A DNA stretch of 64,000 bases from Polaromonas sp. (GTDB taxonomy: Bacteria; Pseudomonadota; Gammaproteobacteria; Burkholderiales; Burkholderiaceae_C). The notes below the pieces were generated by a model. That model saw only the letters and a list, made by a program, of their open reading frames with translations, searched no databases and had not been told where the DNA came from. Shown here in pieces: positions 7,410-15,458 of this stretch (positions are counted from its first letter, which is position 1; the number at the start of each line of letters is the position of its first letter). The position numbers and the translations under genes were made by a program. The stretch is from the NCBI RefSeq assembly GCF_030689685.1, contig NZ_JAUYEY010000051.1, forward strand, positions 1 through 64,000. The letters are read 5' to 3'.

Positions 7410-8413
7410 GCGGCCTCCTTCAAAAGGCGCGCTTGCTGTTTGGCGGCATACGCCTGCGCCGCATCACGCACCCACTGTCCGTCCTCATGCGCTTTCACGC
7501 GATTGGCCAAGCGTTCCTTGTTGCAGGGGCCGTTGCCGCCCACCACGGCCCAGAAATCGTCCCAGTCGATGGCGCCATAGCTGTGCTGCTGGCGCTCGTC
7601 GTTCCATTTCAGATCGGGGTCGGGCAGGGTCACGCCCAGTACCGCAGCCTGCGGCACGGTGGCATCCACAAACTTCTGGCGCAAATCGTCGTTGGAAATG
7701 CGTTTGATGCCCCAGCGCATGCCCTGCGCGCCATGGGTGCTGTCGGCATCGGGTGGCCCGAACATGGCCAGCACCGGCCACCACCAGCGGTTCACCGCGT
7801 CCTGCACCATGGCGCGCTGCTCGGGTGTGCCCTGCATTTGCACCATCAGGCTTTCAAAGCCCTGGCGCTGGTGAAAACTTTCTTCCTTGCAGATACGGAT
7901 CATGGCGCGCGCATACGGGCCGTAGGAGCAGCGGCAGAGCGGCACCTGGTTCATGATGGCCGCACCGTCAACCAGCCAGCCAATCACGCCGACATCGGCC
8001 CATTGCAAGGTCGGGTAGTTGAAGATGGAGCTGTATTTGGCCTTGCTGGTGTGCAGTGCGTCCAGCAGCTGATCGCGCGATGTGCCCAGGGTTTCAGCCG
8101 CCGAATACAGGTACAGGCCGTGGCCGCCTTCGTCCTGCACCTTGGCCAGCAAAATCGCCTTGCGCTTGAGCGAGGGTGCGCGCGAAATCCATTGGCCTTC
8201 GGGCTGCATGCCGATGATTTCGCTGTGCGCGTGCTGGCTGATCTGGCGCACCAGGGTGCGGCGGTAGGCCTCGGGCATCCAGTCCTGCGGCTCGATTTTC
8301 TGGTCAGCGTCAATCTTTTCGTCAAAGCGGGTTTGCAGCGCGTCGGGCGCTGATGGCACGGCCGCTAGCGCGGGCGCCGATGCATCGGGCACGTCAAGGG
8401 ATTGGGTATACAT
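7406..8413 (-). CDS. paaA: Phenylacetyl-CoA 1,2-epoxidase, catalytic subunit
   Basis: PaaA is the di-iron oxygenase that epoxidises the aromatic ring of phenylacetyl-CoA, the first committed step of aerobic phenylacetate breakdown. The 335 residues carry metal-ligand motifs QDEGGHG and [11 protein letters not shown], as well as the conserved [13 protein letters not shown] segment. The ATG at 8413 follows a clear aggaga site. About 25 N-terminal residues rich in Ala and Pro precede the conserved region. It is the first gene of paaABCDE, under a promoter with a TetR-type palindrome. Genes for the CoA ligase and later steps are not in the window. Confidence 0.96.
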   Translation of the reverse strand: MYTQSLDVPDASAPALAAVPSAPDALQTRFDEKIDADQKIEPQDWMPEAYRRTLVRQISQHAHSEIIGMQPEGQWISRAPSLKRKAILLAKVQDEGGHGLYLYSAAETLGTSRDQLLDALHTSKAKYSSIFNYPTLQWADVGVIGWLVDGAAIMNQVPLCRCSYGPYARAMIRICKEESFHQRQGFESLMVQMQGTPEQRAMVQDAVNRWWWPVLAMFGPPDADSTHGAQGMRWGIKRISNDDLRQKFVDATVPQAAVLGVTLPDPDLKWNDERQQHSYGAIDWDDFWAVVGGNGPCNKERLANRVKAHEDGQWVRDAAQAYAAKQQARLLKEAA

Positions 8414-8459
8414 GCTTGTCTCCTGTCGCTAGGGCTCGCTGAACCTTCGGTTTTGCAAC

Positions 8460-8495
8460 AGTATATCAATTAACCGACCGTTCGGTCGGTTAATT
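8460..8495 (-). promoter_or_regulatory. paa promoter with TetR-type operator
   Basis: On the minus strand a TATACT -10 lies at 8465-8460. Immediately upstream, 8468-8495 is a palindrome with 13-base perfect arms (aattaaccgaccg and its complement) around tt, covering the -35 region. The ACCGACCG/CGGTCGGT core is typical of TetR-family operators, including PaaR-type sites. Binding would block polymerase. No regulator gene is adjacent, so the cognate protein is probably encoded elsewhere. Confidence 0.75.
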
Positions 8496-8518
8496 GCGGT
8501 TGGGCGAGCAGGCTGGTT

Positions 8519-8700
8519 TCAGGCGACGCGCGCCAGGTCGGTCAGCAGGTCGTCGGCCGAGGTGCAAGGTACCAGCGGGTTCTGGCCATGAGACGGTTCG
8601 CTTCGGTGGCGGCCAGGGTGTCAAAACCTTCGAGCTTCAAGAGGCGGACGTTGTTGCCTCGGATGTCATCGTCGTCCTCGATCACCGGAACCAACGCCAT
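8519..8700 (-). pseudogene. Response-regulator relic
   Basis: From the ATG at 8700 the minus strand reads VIEDDDDIRGNNVRLLKLEG, a clear receiver-domain start with its acidic cluster, then soon runs to a stop. In another frame the same stretch ends TSADDLLTDLARVA before a stop at 8519, resembling the tail of a receiver protein. The middle of the domain, including the phosphorylated Asp, is missing. I read it as an internally deleted, frameshifted remnant between paaA and rlmJ. Confidence 0.6.
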
Positions 8701-8725
8701 GGCCCTGTCCTTGCTGCCTCCGGTA

Positions 8726-9712
8726 TCAGCCGCCGTGTTCCAGCGTGAAACCTGCGTTACGGTCCTGCCCCAGGCGCGCCACCATCTGCGGCAGGGCGGC
8801 CTGCAGGTCGGCCTTCAGCGTATGCGGTGGGTTGATCACAAACATGCCGCTGGCCGGCAGGCCGGGCCGCTTCACATCGCCGGCTTCGTCGGTCGTCAGT
8901 TTGCTGGACTTGACGGTCAGGGTCGCGTTGAGCCAGCTGCGGCCAGCCTTGACCGCCAGGGTTTTGAGCTTGCGCGGCAGGTCGTGCGCTTCGGGGCGCG
9001 GAATGATGGGGTACCAGACCACATAGGTGCCGGTGGCAAAACGCTTGACGGCGTCGGCCATGCAGACCACCACCCGCGCATAGTCGGTCTTGATTTCGTA
9101 GCTCGGGTCGCACAGCACCATGGCGCGGCGCGCCGGCGGCGGCAAAAAGGTTTTCAGCACCTCAAAGCCGTCCTCGCGCGTGACGCTGACCTGCCGGCCC
9201 GCGCCGAGCTGCTCGATGTTGCCGGTCAGCGACTTGAAATCGGTGGGATGCAGTTCGAACAACTTGAGCTTGTCGCGGCCGCTGAGGAACTTTTGCGCGA
9301 TGAAGGGCGAGCCGGGGTAAATCTTGAGCTGGGCCGGGTCGCCGGTTTCCGCAAAAGCCTGGTTCAGGCTGCGCAGCAGGTCAACGTAATCCTGCAGAGC
9401 CGGCGCTAGCGGCTGCACAGCGGGCGCCTTCGTTTTTTTAGATGCTATTATTTTAATAGCTGGTTGCCCTTGACCGACGTGGGCTGGAGGCGTATTTGGC
9501 ACTGAAATCAAGCGAAAAATACCGTCTTTGGCCTCACCGCTGGTTTCGGTGTAATCCCCGTCAAGCCGGTACAGGCCGGCACCCGCATGGGTGTCGAACA
9601 CGGTCAGCGCCGTGTCTTTCTGGGTCAGGTACTTCATCAACGCGATCAGCGTGGTGTGCTTGAGCACGTCGGCATGGTTGCCGGCATGGAAGGCGTGGCG
9701 ATAACTAAACAT
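8726..9712 (-). CDS. rlmJ: 23S rRNA (adenine2030-N6)-methyltransferase
   Basis: RlmJ methylates A2030 of 23S rRNA and is linked to use of DNA as a nutrient in some bacteria. The 328-residue protein opens with the highly conserved FSYRHAFHAGNHADVLKH, has the SAM-binding DTHAGAGLY at about 41-49, and the catalytic motif as LCDPSYE. The family norm is DPPYE, so Ser replaces one Pro. Residues ~70-100 are a family A repeat read in frame between the GIFRLI helix and ALQDYVDLLRSLN; E. coli RlmJ is about 280 residues. It starts at the ATG at 9712 and is transcribed away from rplM. Confidence 0.93.
   Translation of the reverse strand: MFSYRHAFHAGNHADVLKHTTLIALMKYLTQKDTALTVFDTHAGAGLYRLDGDYTETSGEAKDGIFRLISVPNTPPAHVGQGQPAIKIIASKKTKAPAVQPLAPALQDYVDLLRSLNQAFAETGDPAQLKIYPGSPFIAQKFLSGRDKLKLFELHPTDFKSLTGNIEQLGAGRQVSVTREDGFEVLKTFLPPPARRAMVLCDPSYEIKTDYARVVVCMADAVKRFATGTYVVWYPIIPRPEAHDLPRKLKTLAVKAGRSWLNATLTVKSSKLTTDEAGDVKRPGLPASGMFVINPPHTLKADLQAALPQMVARLGQDRNAGFTLEHGG
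9411..9508 (-). repeat. Family A repeat inside rlmJ
   Basis: The core gctattattttaatagc is followed by tggttgcccttgaccg, gtgggctggaggc and ttggcactgaaatc, matching the full family A layout. It is in frame and codes for a Lys/Pro-rich loop. Confidence 0.8.
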
Positions 9713-9795
9713 GGCGCTATGGTAACGGGCAGGGGATTTTGTCCGGTTAAAAGGAGGCCGGTTGGAGCTTGTTTCTGAAATTTGTACCCGCCGCC

Positions 9796-9823
9796 TTGCG
9801 GCATCCCACCAGTTTTGTATAAT
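9796..9823 (+). promoter_or_regulatory. rplM-rpsI promoter
   Basis: TTGCGG at 9796-9801 and a perfect TATAAT at 9818-9823 are separated by 16 bases. The start of transcription would be near 9830, giving a leader of about 115 bases before rplM that could carry ribosomal-protein autoregulation. The leader structure was not resolved. Confidence 0.75.
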
Positions 9824-9944
9824 CGAAGGCTTCGCAGCGATTGGCTGGCCCCGCGGCGAGGCTTAGACACCACCTAAGAGGTTTCCATCAGAGAAACACC
9901 GACCGTGGAAAAGGGCTGCTCAAACCAACTTTAGAAGTAACTCC

Positions 9945-10400
9945 ATGACAACTTTCAGCGCAAAACCCGCTGACGTGGTGCATGAGTGGTTTGTGATTGA
10001 CGCGACCGACAAGGTCCTCGGACGAGTAGCCAGCGAAGTTGCTCTCCGTTTGCGCGGCAAACACAAGGCCATTTATACGCCCCACGTCGATACCGGTGAC
10101 TTCATCGTCATCATCAACGCAGCCCAGCTACGTGTCACCGGCGCCAAGTCGACCGACAAGATCTACTACCGCCATTCCGGTTATCCCGGCGGCATCTCGG
10201 CGACCAATTTCAAGGACATGCAGGCCAAGCACCCCGGCCGCGCGCTTGAAAAAGCCGTCAAGGGCATGTTGCCCAAAGGACCGCTGGGTTACGCCATGAT
10301 CAAAAAACTCAAGGTGTACGGTGGTGCCGAGCACCCGCACACTGCCCAGCAGCCCAAAGTGCTTGAGATTCCAGCTTTATCGAACGGGGTGGCCAAATGA
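9945..10400 (+). CDS. rplM: 50S ribosomal protein L13
   Basis: L13 is an early-assembling large-subunit protein. The protein has the conserved start ([16 protein letters not shown]), the RHSGYPGG motif and the [19 protein letters not shown] stretch. At 151 residues it is about nine longer than the usual 142: after the normal ending [11 protein letters not shown] it continues PALSNGVAK and reaches a stop that overlaps the rpsI start as ATGA. That tight overlap suggests translational coupling of the two ribosomal proteins. Confidence 0.98.
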   Translation: MTTFSAKPADVVHEWFVIDATDKVLGRVASEVALRLRGKHKAIYTPHVDTGDFIVIINAAQLRVTGAKSTDKIYYRHSGYPGGISATNFKDMQAKHPGRALEKAVKGMLPKGPLGYAMIKKLKVYGGAEHPHTAQQPKVLEIPALSNGVAK

Positions 10401-10789
10401 TTGGTGATTGGAACAATGGCACCGGCCGTCGCAAATCCAGCGTCGCCCGCGTGTTCATCAAAAAAGGCACTGGCAAGATCACCGTCAACGACCGTGACAT
10501 CCAGACCTTCTTCGGTCGCGAAACGTCGATCATGATCTGCAAGCAGCCGCTGCACCTGACCAACCATGTCGAAACCTTTGACATCATGGTCAACGTCCAC
10601 GGCGGCGGTGAGTCCGGCCAGGCCGGCGCGATACGCCACGGCATCACCCGTGCGCTGATCGACTACGACACCACCCTCAAGCCGGTTCTGAGCCAGGCCG
10701 GGTTTGTGACACGTGATGCACGTGAAGTCGAACGTAAAAAGGTCGGTTTCCGCTCGGCACGCCGCCGCAAGCAGTTCAGCAAGCGTTAA
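10397..10789 (+). CDS. rpsI: 30S ribosomal protein S9
   Basis: S9 is a small-subunit protein whose C-terminal tail reaches the P-site tRNA. The 130 residues contain [13 protein letters not shown] near the start and the basic tail [17 protein letters not shown] at the end, both diagnostic. The start overlaps the rplM stop by four bases. A strong terminator follows 18 bases downstream, closing the two-gene operon. Confidence 0.98.
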   Translation: MIGDWNNGTGRRKSSVARVFIKKGTGKITVNDRDIQTFFGRETSIMICKQPLHLTNHVETFDIMVNVHGGGESGQAGAIRHGITRALIDYDTTLKPVLSQAGFVTRDAREVERKKVGFRSARRRKQFSKR

Positions 10790-10807
10790 TTCGTTTCGCT
10801 GTTCCCG

Positions 10808-10842
10808 AAAAAGCCGTCCGGTTTGCGCCTGGCGGCTTTTTT
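10808..10842 (+). terminator. Intrinsic terminator after rpsI
   Basis: Stem aaaagccg (10808-10815) pairs with cggctttt (10833-10840) and continues into a T run to 10842. Confidence 0.9.
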
Positions 10843-10955
10843 CATGGATTGTCGCCGGACGGACGCGGACGCAAATCCTTACCCGCTTATAGGCGGTTGC
10901 GGGTTCATCTGCGTGCACAATGCACCTCCCAACATAAAAACCGCAGGGTCTGCCT

Positions 10956-11663
10956 TTGAAGTTTCGCCTGTTTCGCCGCCGTCTGACCATCAGCTCCCCG
11001 CGCATGGCGATACGCACTTCCATGCCCTGGCCGTTGCGCTGGGCGCTGGGCGCGATGATGCTTGGTTTTTCTGCCGCCATTGCGCTGTGGACCTTTGAGC
11101 TCGGCGTCAGCATTGCCGGACTGGACAAGGCCGCCAAGCTCGAATTGAGCAAGCTGCGTGAAGAAGTTGCGAAGCTTCGCTCTGAACGCGACAAATCGCA
11201 ATCGATCGCCAACATTTCAGGCAGTCTGCTGACGGCCGAGAAAGCTGCGCAGGAAAAGATGGTGGGCCAGATCAAGCAACTGGAGTCGGAGAACCGGCTG
11301 CTGCGTGATGACCTGGGGTTTTTCGAGAAGCTGCTGCCGGCCGGCGGGGCCGACAGCGCAGCCATTCGGGGCCTGCAGGCCGAAAAGCTGTCTGACATGC
11401 AACTCAAATGGCAGGTGCTGGTGATTCAGCCCGTACGCGATGCGCCGGTATTTAACGGCAAGCTGGAGTTGACGTTCAGCGGCACGCTGGCCGGAAAGCC
11501 CTGGACCACCGGTTTGTCCGGTGGTCCGCAAACTTTACAGTTCAAACAGTACCGGCGCGTGGAAGGTGTTCTCGACTTGCCGCCCCAAGCCGTGGTACAA
11601 ACGATTACAGCCAAACTCGTCGAAGGAACCGCCACGCGTTCCGTGCAAGCCATCAAGTTGTAG
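10956..11663 (+). CDS. DUF6776-type membrane coiled-coil protein
   Basis: The 235-residue protein has one predicted membrane helix (about residues 27-50, WALGAMMLGFSAAIALWTF), then a long coiled coil (about 60-125, rich in Glu, Lys and Leu), then a beta-rich C-terminal domain. It matches my recollection of the betaproteobacterial DUF6776 family, found next to bactofilin. Its function is unknown; a role in envelope organisation with bactofilin is an inference from position. The start is a TTG at 10956; an ATG at 11004 would remove 16 basic residues before the helix. It ends a few bases before the bactofilin start region. Confidence 0.75.
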   Translation: MKFRLFRRRLTISSPRMAIRTSMPWPLRWALGAMMLGFSAAIALWTFELGVSIAGLDKAAKLELSKLREEVAKLRSERDKSQSIANISGSLLTAEKAAQEKMVGQIKQLESENRLLRDDLGFFEKLLPAGGADSAAIRGLQAEKLSDMQLKWQVLVIQPVRDAPVFNGKLELTFSGTLAGKPWTTGLSGGPQTLQFKQYRRVEGVLDLPPQAVVQTITAKLVEGTATRSVQAIKL

Positions 11664-11689
11664 TGTTGATGCAAGACAGGAATTTCCCC

Positions 11690-12133
11690 ATGTTCGGTAA
11701 AAAAGCCCAGCCCTCTATTCGCAGCCTGATCGCTCAGGGTAGCTGTATTGAAGGCAATCTCAAGTTCACCGACGGCTTGCGCATTGACGGCGAAGTGATT
11801 GGTGACATACGTGCCAACGAAGGCAGCCCCAGCATTCTGGTGATCAGCGAGACGGCCTGTGTCACCGGCCATATTCACGCCGACCACGTCATCATCAACG
11901 GCCGCGTGGTTGGCCCTGTGCACGCGTCAGAACTGCTTGAGTTGCAGCCCAAGGCCAAAATCCAGGGCGATATCGCCTACAAGGCGCTTGAAATGCACCA
12001 GGGCGCGGTCATCTTTGGGCAGTTGCGGCCCACCAACCACGAGGTGGGCGACAAGCCCCTGTTGACGCTGGCGGCCAACAACGTCGAAAAAACACGGGAC
12101 GAAGTCTCTGTCAGCGGCTTCGGGCGCCTCTAA
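11690..12133 (+). CDS. Bactofilin (polymer-forming cytoskeletal protein)
   Basis: Bactofilins polymerise without nucleotides into filaments that localise cell-wall enzymes. The 147-residue protein carries a central beta-helical domain starting ISLI-like (SLIAQGSCIEGNLKFTDGL) with repeated short strands such as RIDGEVIGDI and HVIINGRVVG. The ATG at 11690 gives MFGKKAQP, the common bactofilin N-terminus, and follows a gacagga site; upstream GTG/ATG starts in the same frame overlap the preceding gene. An M23 peptidase, a typical bactofilin partner, lies 1.8 kb away, on the other strand. Confidence 0.92.
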   Translation: MFGKKAQPSIRSLIAQGSCIEGNLKFTDGLRIDGEVIGDIRANEGSPSILVISETACVTGHIHADHVIINGRVVGPVHASELLELQPKAKIQGDIAYKALEMHQGAVIFGQLRPTNHEVGDKPLLTLAANNVEKTRDEVSVSGFGRL

Positions 12134-12206
12134 GTCAGCGTGCGCCTTATGGTTGATCGAATTGCTGTACTATAAATTGATTGATTTGTGAAGAACGGAG
12201 TTTCCC

Positions 12207-12572
12207 ATGAGCGCAGTTGCTGAAAACATCCAGACCCAGATGCCCGATCCATTTGTCTTTACCGACAGCGCGGCGGCCAAAGTGGCAGACCTGATTGCCG
12301 AGGAAGGCAACCCGGACCTGAAACTGCGCGTGTTTGTTCAGGGTGGCGGTTGTTCCGGCTTCTCCTATGGCTTCACGTTTGACGAGATCACCAACGAAGA
12401 CGACACCACCATGACCAAGAACGGTGTGTCGCTGTTGATTGACGCCATGAGCTACCAGTACCTGGTCGGCGCCGAGATCGACTACAAGGACGACCTCGAA
12501 GGCGCCCAGTTCGTGATCAAGAACCCGAATGCCACCAGCACCTGCGGCTGCGGTTCCAGCTTTTCTGCCTGA
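12207..12572 (+). CDS. erpA: Iron-sulfur cluster insertion protein ErpA
   Basis: This A-type carrier receives and delivers Fe-S clusters to client enzymes, including those of isoprenoid synthesis. It is 121 residues with the three conserved cysteines: Cys49 in QGGGCSGF, and Cys113 and Cys115 in STCGCGSSF. The ATG at 12207 follows aacggag. It stands alone between bactofilin and a bidirectional terminator. The ATG choice and length match the family. Confidence 0.96.
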   Translation: MSAVAENIQTQMPDPFVFTDSAAAKVADLIAEEGNPDLKLRVFVQGGGCSGFSYGFTFDEITNEDDTTMTKNGVSLLIDAMSYQYLVGAEIDYKDDLEGAQFVIKNPNATSTCGCGSSFSA

Positions 12573-12593
12573 TAGCGCAGATCAAGCACCTTT

Positions 12594-12620
12594 AAAAAGC
12601 CGCCGAAAGGCGGCTTTTTT
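12594..12620. terminator. Bidirectional terminator between erpA and anmK
   Basis: An 11-bp stem aaaaagccgcc with loop gaaa and arm ggcggcttttt, with T/A runs on both sides, suits both erpA and the convergent anmK. Confidence 0.9.
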
Positions 12621-12662
12621 GTTGTCAGCCTTTTCAGCGCTCGCTGGGCCGGCCTGCAACCG

Positions 12663-13817
12663 TCAGGCCGGGTAAATCGCTCCCAGCACCCGCAGCCCGG
12701 CAGCCCCAGTCACGCTGGGCAGGTTACCGGCCTGGCGCAGAACCGCCTGGCGCGCCAGCCAAGCAAATGCTGCGGCTTCGACCTGCAACGGCGGCAGGCC
12801 CTGCAACTCCGACGATTCAACCCGCAATTGCGGCAAGCTTGCCTGCAGGCGCTGCATCAGATGCTGGTTGAAGGCACCCCCGCCACAGACAATCAGCAAT
12901 TTGCTATCTTTTGCATAGCTGTTGATGCCCGCTACACATGGGCTGACAGTGAATTCGGTCAATGTATTCTGGATATCTTCAGGGCGTTCGCGGGAAAAGG
13001 CGGCCAGCTTGTGATCCAGCCAAGCCGCGCTGAAAAGATCGCGACCGGTGCTTTTCGGAGGCGGTAGAGCGAAGTAGAGGTCGTCGAGCAGGCTGGCCAG
13101 CAGGGCCGGGATCAGCTTGCCGCTGGCAGCCCAGGCGCCGCTGGCGTCGAACGCCTGGCCAGTGTGCCGCTGGCACCAGGCGTCCATCAGGGCGTTGCCC
13201 GTGCCGCAGTCAAAGCCCTGCACGGCTCTTGTGCCTTTAGGCGGCAACACGCTCAGGTTGGAGATACCGCCAAGGTTCAGCACGCACACGGTGGCATCCT
13301 CCTGGCCAAACACGCCCTGGTGAAAAGCCGGTGCCAGCGGCGCGCCCTGGCCACCCGCCGCCAGGTCGCGGCTGCGAAAATCGGCGACCACAGGCAAGCC
13401 AGTCAGCTCTGCCAGCAGGGCCGGGTTGTTGAGCTGAAGGGTGTAGGCGGCATGGGAAGCCTGGGAAGCCTGGGAAGCCTGGGAAGGGCCGGGTGGCGGC
13501 TGGTGCCTGACGGTTTGCCCGTGCGCGCCGACGGCCTGCACATGGCTGGCTGGGACCCCCTGGGCAGCGCCCTGGTCCAGCAGCGCTTTGACGACGCGGG
13601 CGTAGACCACCGCCAGTTGGTTAGCGGCCAGGGCCGCGCGGTGCAGCTCGTTGTGACCGGGGGCGTTCAGCGCCAGCAGTTCGGCGCGAAAGTCATCCGA
13701 AAAAGACTCGGTAGCCGTCGCGATCACCTGCGGCTTGCCGCCCAGAAAATCAACCAGTACGCCGTCCGCGCCATCGAGGGAGGTGCCTGACATCAGGCCG
13801 ATGTAGTGATTGAGCAT
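12663..13817 (-). CDS. anmK: Anhydro-N-acetylmuramic acid kinase
   Basis: AnmK phosphorylates and opens 1,6-anhydro-MurNAc during peptidoglycan recycling. The ATG at 13817 is chosen because the protein then opens YIGLMSGTSLDGAD, the family's nucleotide-binding start; upstream starts would add ten unrelated residues. Later motifs are FDCGTGNALMDAW and VCGGGAFNQHLM. At 384 residues it is slightly long. Two low-complexity inserts are visible: a 9-bp tandem repeat giving SQASQASQAS (about residues 111-123), and a family A palindrome near residues 288-308 just before the CGGGAFN motif. Confidence 0.93.
   Translation of the reverse strand: MLNHYIGLMSGTSLDGADGVLVDFLGGKPQVIATATESFSDDFRAELLALNAPGHNELHRAALAANQLAVVYARVVKALLDQGAAQGVPASHVQAVGAHGQTVRHQPPPGPSQASQASQASHAAYTLQLNNPALLAELTGLPVVADFRSRDLAAGGQGAPLAPAFHQGVFGQEDATVCVLNLGGISNLSVLPPKGTRAVQGFDCGTGNALMDAWCQRHTGQAFDASGAWAASGKLIPALLASLLDDLYFALPPPKSTGRDLFSAAWLDHKLAAFSRERPEDIQNTLTEFTVSPCVAGINSYAKDSKLLIVCGGGAFNQHLMQRLQASLPQLRVESSELQGLPPLQVEAAAFAWLARQAVLRQAGNLPSVTGAAGLRVLGAIYPA
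12895..12955 (-). repeat. Family A-like repeat inside anmK
   Basis: tttgctatcttttgcatagc followed by tgttgatgcccgct and acatgggctgac keeps the family A order (palindrome, gcccgct, atgggct). It is diverged but in frame. Confidence 0.6.
13451..13487. repeat. Nine-base tandem repeat within anmK
   Basis: Four copies of cctgggaag (first copy catgggaag) in a row encode SQA repeats. Such a tract can change copy number by slippage without shifting the frame. Confidence 0.9.
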
Positions 13818-13890
13818 GCAGCCATTTTGCCGCATGGCAGCATGCACCCGTGGCAGAGACTTGGCGTCGGTGAGCGACCGTGGGGGGCAA

Positions 13891-15267
13891 CTATTCCGCG
13901 CGGGTCTGAGTGATCGTCGCTGCCGCCTGAAGCTGGCTTTTCACGCCGGCAGCCAGTTCGCGGAATGCGGGCATGGCTGCCGCAGACAGCGCAATGGTTT
14001 CGCTTTGCTTGGCTATCGTCATCGGGTCCTGGTGGACACCGTTGACGCGAAATTCAAAATGCAGGTGCGGGCCGGTGGCCCAGCCGGTCGCGCCGACCAG
14101 GCCAATGGTCTGGCCCTGGCTGACATTCTGGCCGCGCTGTACCGAGATTTTGCTCAGGTGCGCATACACGGTCTCGTGGCCGTTGCGGTGCTTGATGAAA
14201 ACCACATTGCCGTAGCCGTTTTGCATACCGGCAAACTCGACCACACCGTCACCGACAGTGCGTGCCGGGGTGCCGGTGGCGGCCGCGAAATCAGTGCCCA
14301 AATGCGCGCGCCACTTTTGCAGGATGGGATGAAAACGCATGGAAAAGCCACTGCTGACGCGCGAGAACTCGACCGGTGAGCTCAGGTAGACGCGGCGCAG
14401 GCTCTGGCCGTCCAGGGTGTAATAGCCGCCCTTGTTCTGCGCGCCCGCACCCTGGCCGGGGGTCTGGAACCACATGGCCTGGTAAGTTTTGCTGGCATTG
14501 ACGAACTCGGCCGACAGCACGCGGCCGGTGCGCAAGGCTTCGCCGTCGGCTTCCAGGGTTTCATACACCACGTTGAAGCGGTCGCCCTTGCGCAGGTCGC
14601 GCCGGAAATCGATATCGCCCGAAAAAATTTCAGCGACTTGCACTGCAACGGCGTCGGGAATGCGGGCCTCATCGGTCGCCGCAAACAGCGAGGTCTGGAT
14701 GTTGCCGCTGGCCAACCGCGCCGATGCTGCGTAGGGCGCCGTCTCAATGCGTGAACTCAGGCCCGCCGCGCTGCGTTCGATCACCAGGCGTTTGAACAGG
14801 GCTTCATCGTCGGTGGGCCAGCGCATGCTGAGCTTGAGCAGTTGCTGGCTGTCGCTGGCTTCGACCGTGACGGTCTTACCTGGGCGGCCTGCCAGGATAA
14901 GGCGTGCATTGGCATCGCTGCGCAAAAAAACCGAGGCGGAGGCATCGTCAATGTTCAGTCGCCTGAGCAGGGCGTCGGCAGTATCGCTGCTGCGGGTGGT
15001 GTCGGTGCGAAACAATGAGTAGCGAAAATCGCCCAACACCTCGGTCTGGCTTTCCGTGGGCAGGGCTTGAACGGCTTCCAGCACCTGGCGCACGGGCAGA
15101 TCGGCTGCGTCAGGTGCGAGTGGGGCCACGCCGAAAGCGGTCACGCCTGTGCCGAGCAACAGGGCAGCCAATGTGCCTGTGATCCTTTTCGGGTGACGGT
15201 GAAAAAAAGCGGTGACGACTTGCAGGCCGTATGAGAGATCGTTCTTGATCAAAACTGAATTTCCCAA
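13891..15267 (-). CDS. M23 family metallopeptidase (MepM-like)
   Basis: A cell-wall endopeptidase that probably cleaves peptidoglycan cross-links. The 458 residues contain an N-terminal membrane anchor (about 28-50), a middle OapA/LysM-like region, and a C-terminal LytM domain with HLGTDFAA (zinc His and Asp) near residue 329 and GPHLHFEFRVNG (HxH) near residue 405. All three zinc ligands are present, so it should be active. It starts at the ATG at 15267 and is divergent from tyrS. Proximity to bactofilin suggests a morphogenetic link, but that is inference. Confidence 0.92.
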   Translation of the reverse strand: MGNSVLIKNDLSYGLQVVTAFFHRHPKRITGTLAALLLGTGVTAFGVAPLAPDAADLPVRQVLEAVQALPTESQTEVLGDFRYSLFRTDTTRSSDTADALLRRLNIDDASASVFLRSDANARLILAGRPGKTVTVEASDSQQLLKLSMRWPTDDEALFKRLVIERSAAGLSSRIETAPYAASARLASGNIQTSLFAATDEARIPDAVAVQVAEIFSGDIDFRRDLRKGDRFNVVYETLEADGEALRTGRVLSAEFVNASKTYQAMWFQTPGQGAGAQNKGGYYTLDGQSLRRVYLSSPVEFSRVSSGFSMRFHPILQKWRAHLGTDFAAATGTPARTVGDGVVEFAGMQNGYGNVVFIKHRNGHETVYAHLSKISVQRGQNVSQGQTIGLVGATGWATGPHLHFEFRVNGVHQDPMTIAKQSETIALSAAAMPAFRELAAGVKSQLQAAATITQTRAE

Positions 15268-15458
15268 CTTAGAGAGCCGTCAGGCAACAACAAGAAGCCC
15301 GGTGACGGCGGATGAAAATGATGTGCCGCCGGAAAAAACGTGGGCGGACGACAATTTAGAATGGGTTTGCAACTTGTGGGCCAGCCAGCACTGGCGCCTA
15401 ACCATGGCAGAAACGCGAGTATATCTGTCAGACAACCGCCCGACATGTGAAAACCCTT

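Noticed and set aside
15268-15458. Small plus-strand frame between the M23 gene and tyrS
   Set aside because: It starts inside the M23 gene antisense and has no ribosome-binding site or family resemblance; it probably only covers the tyrS leader.
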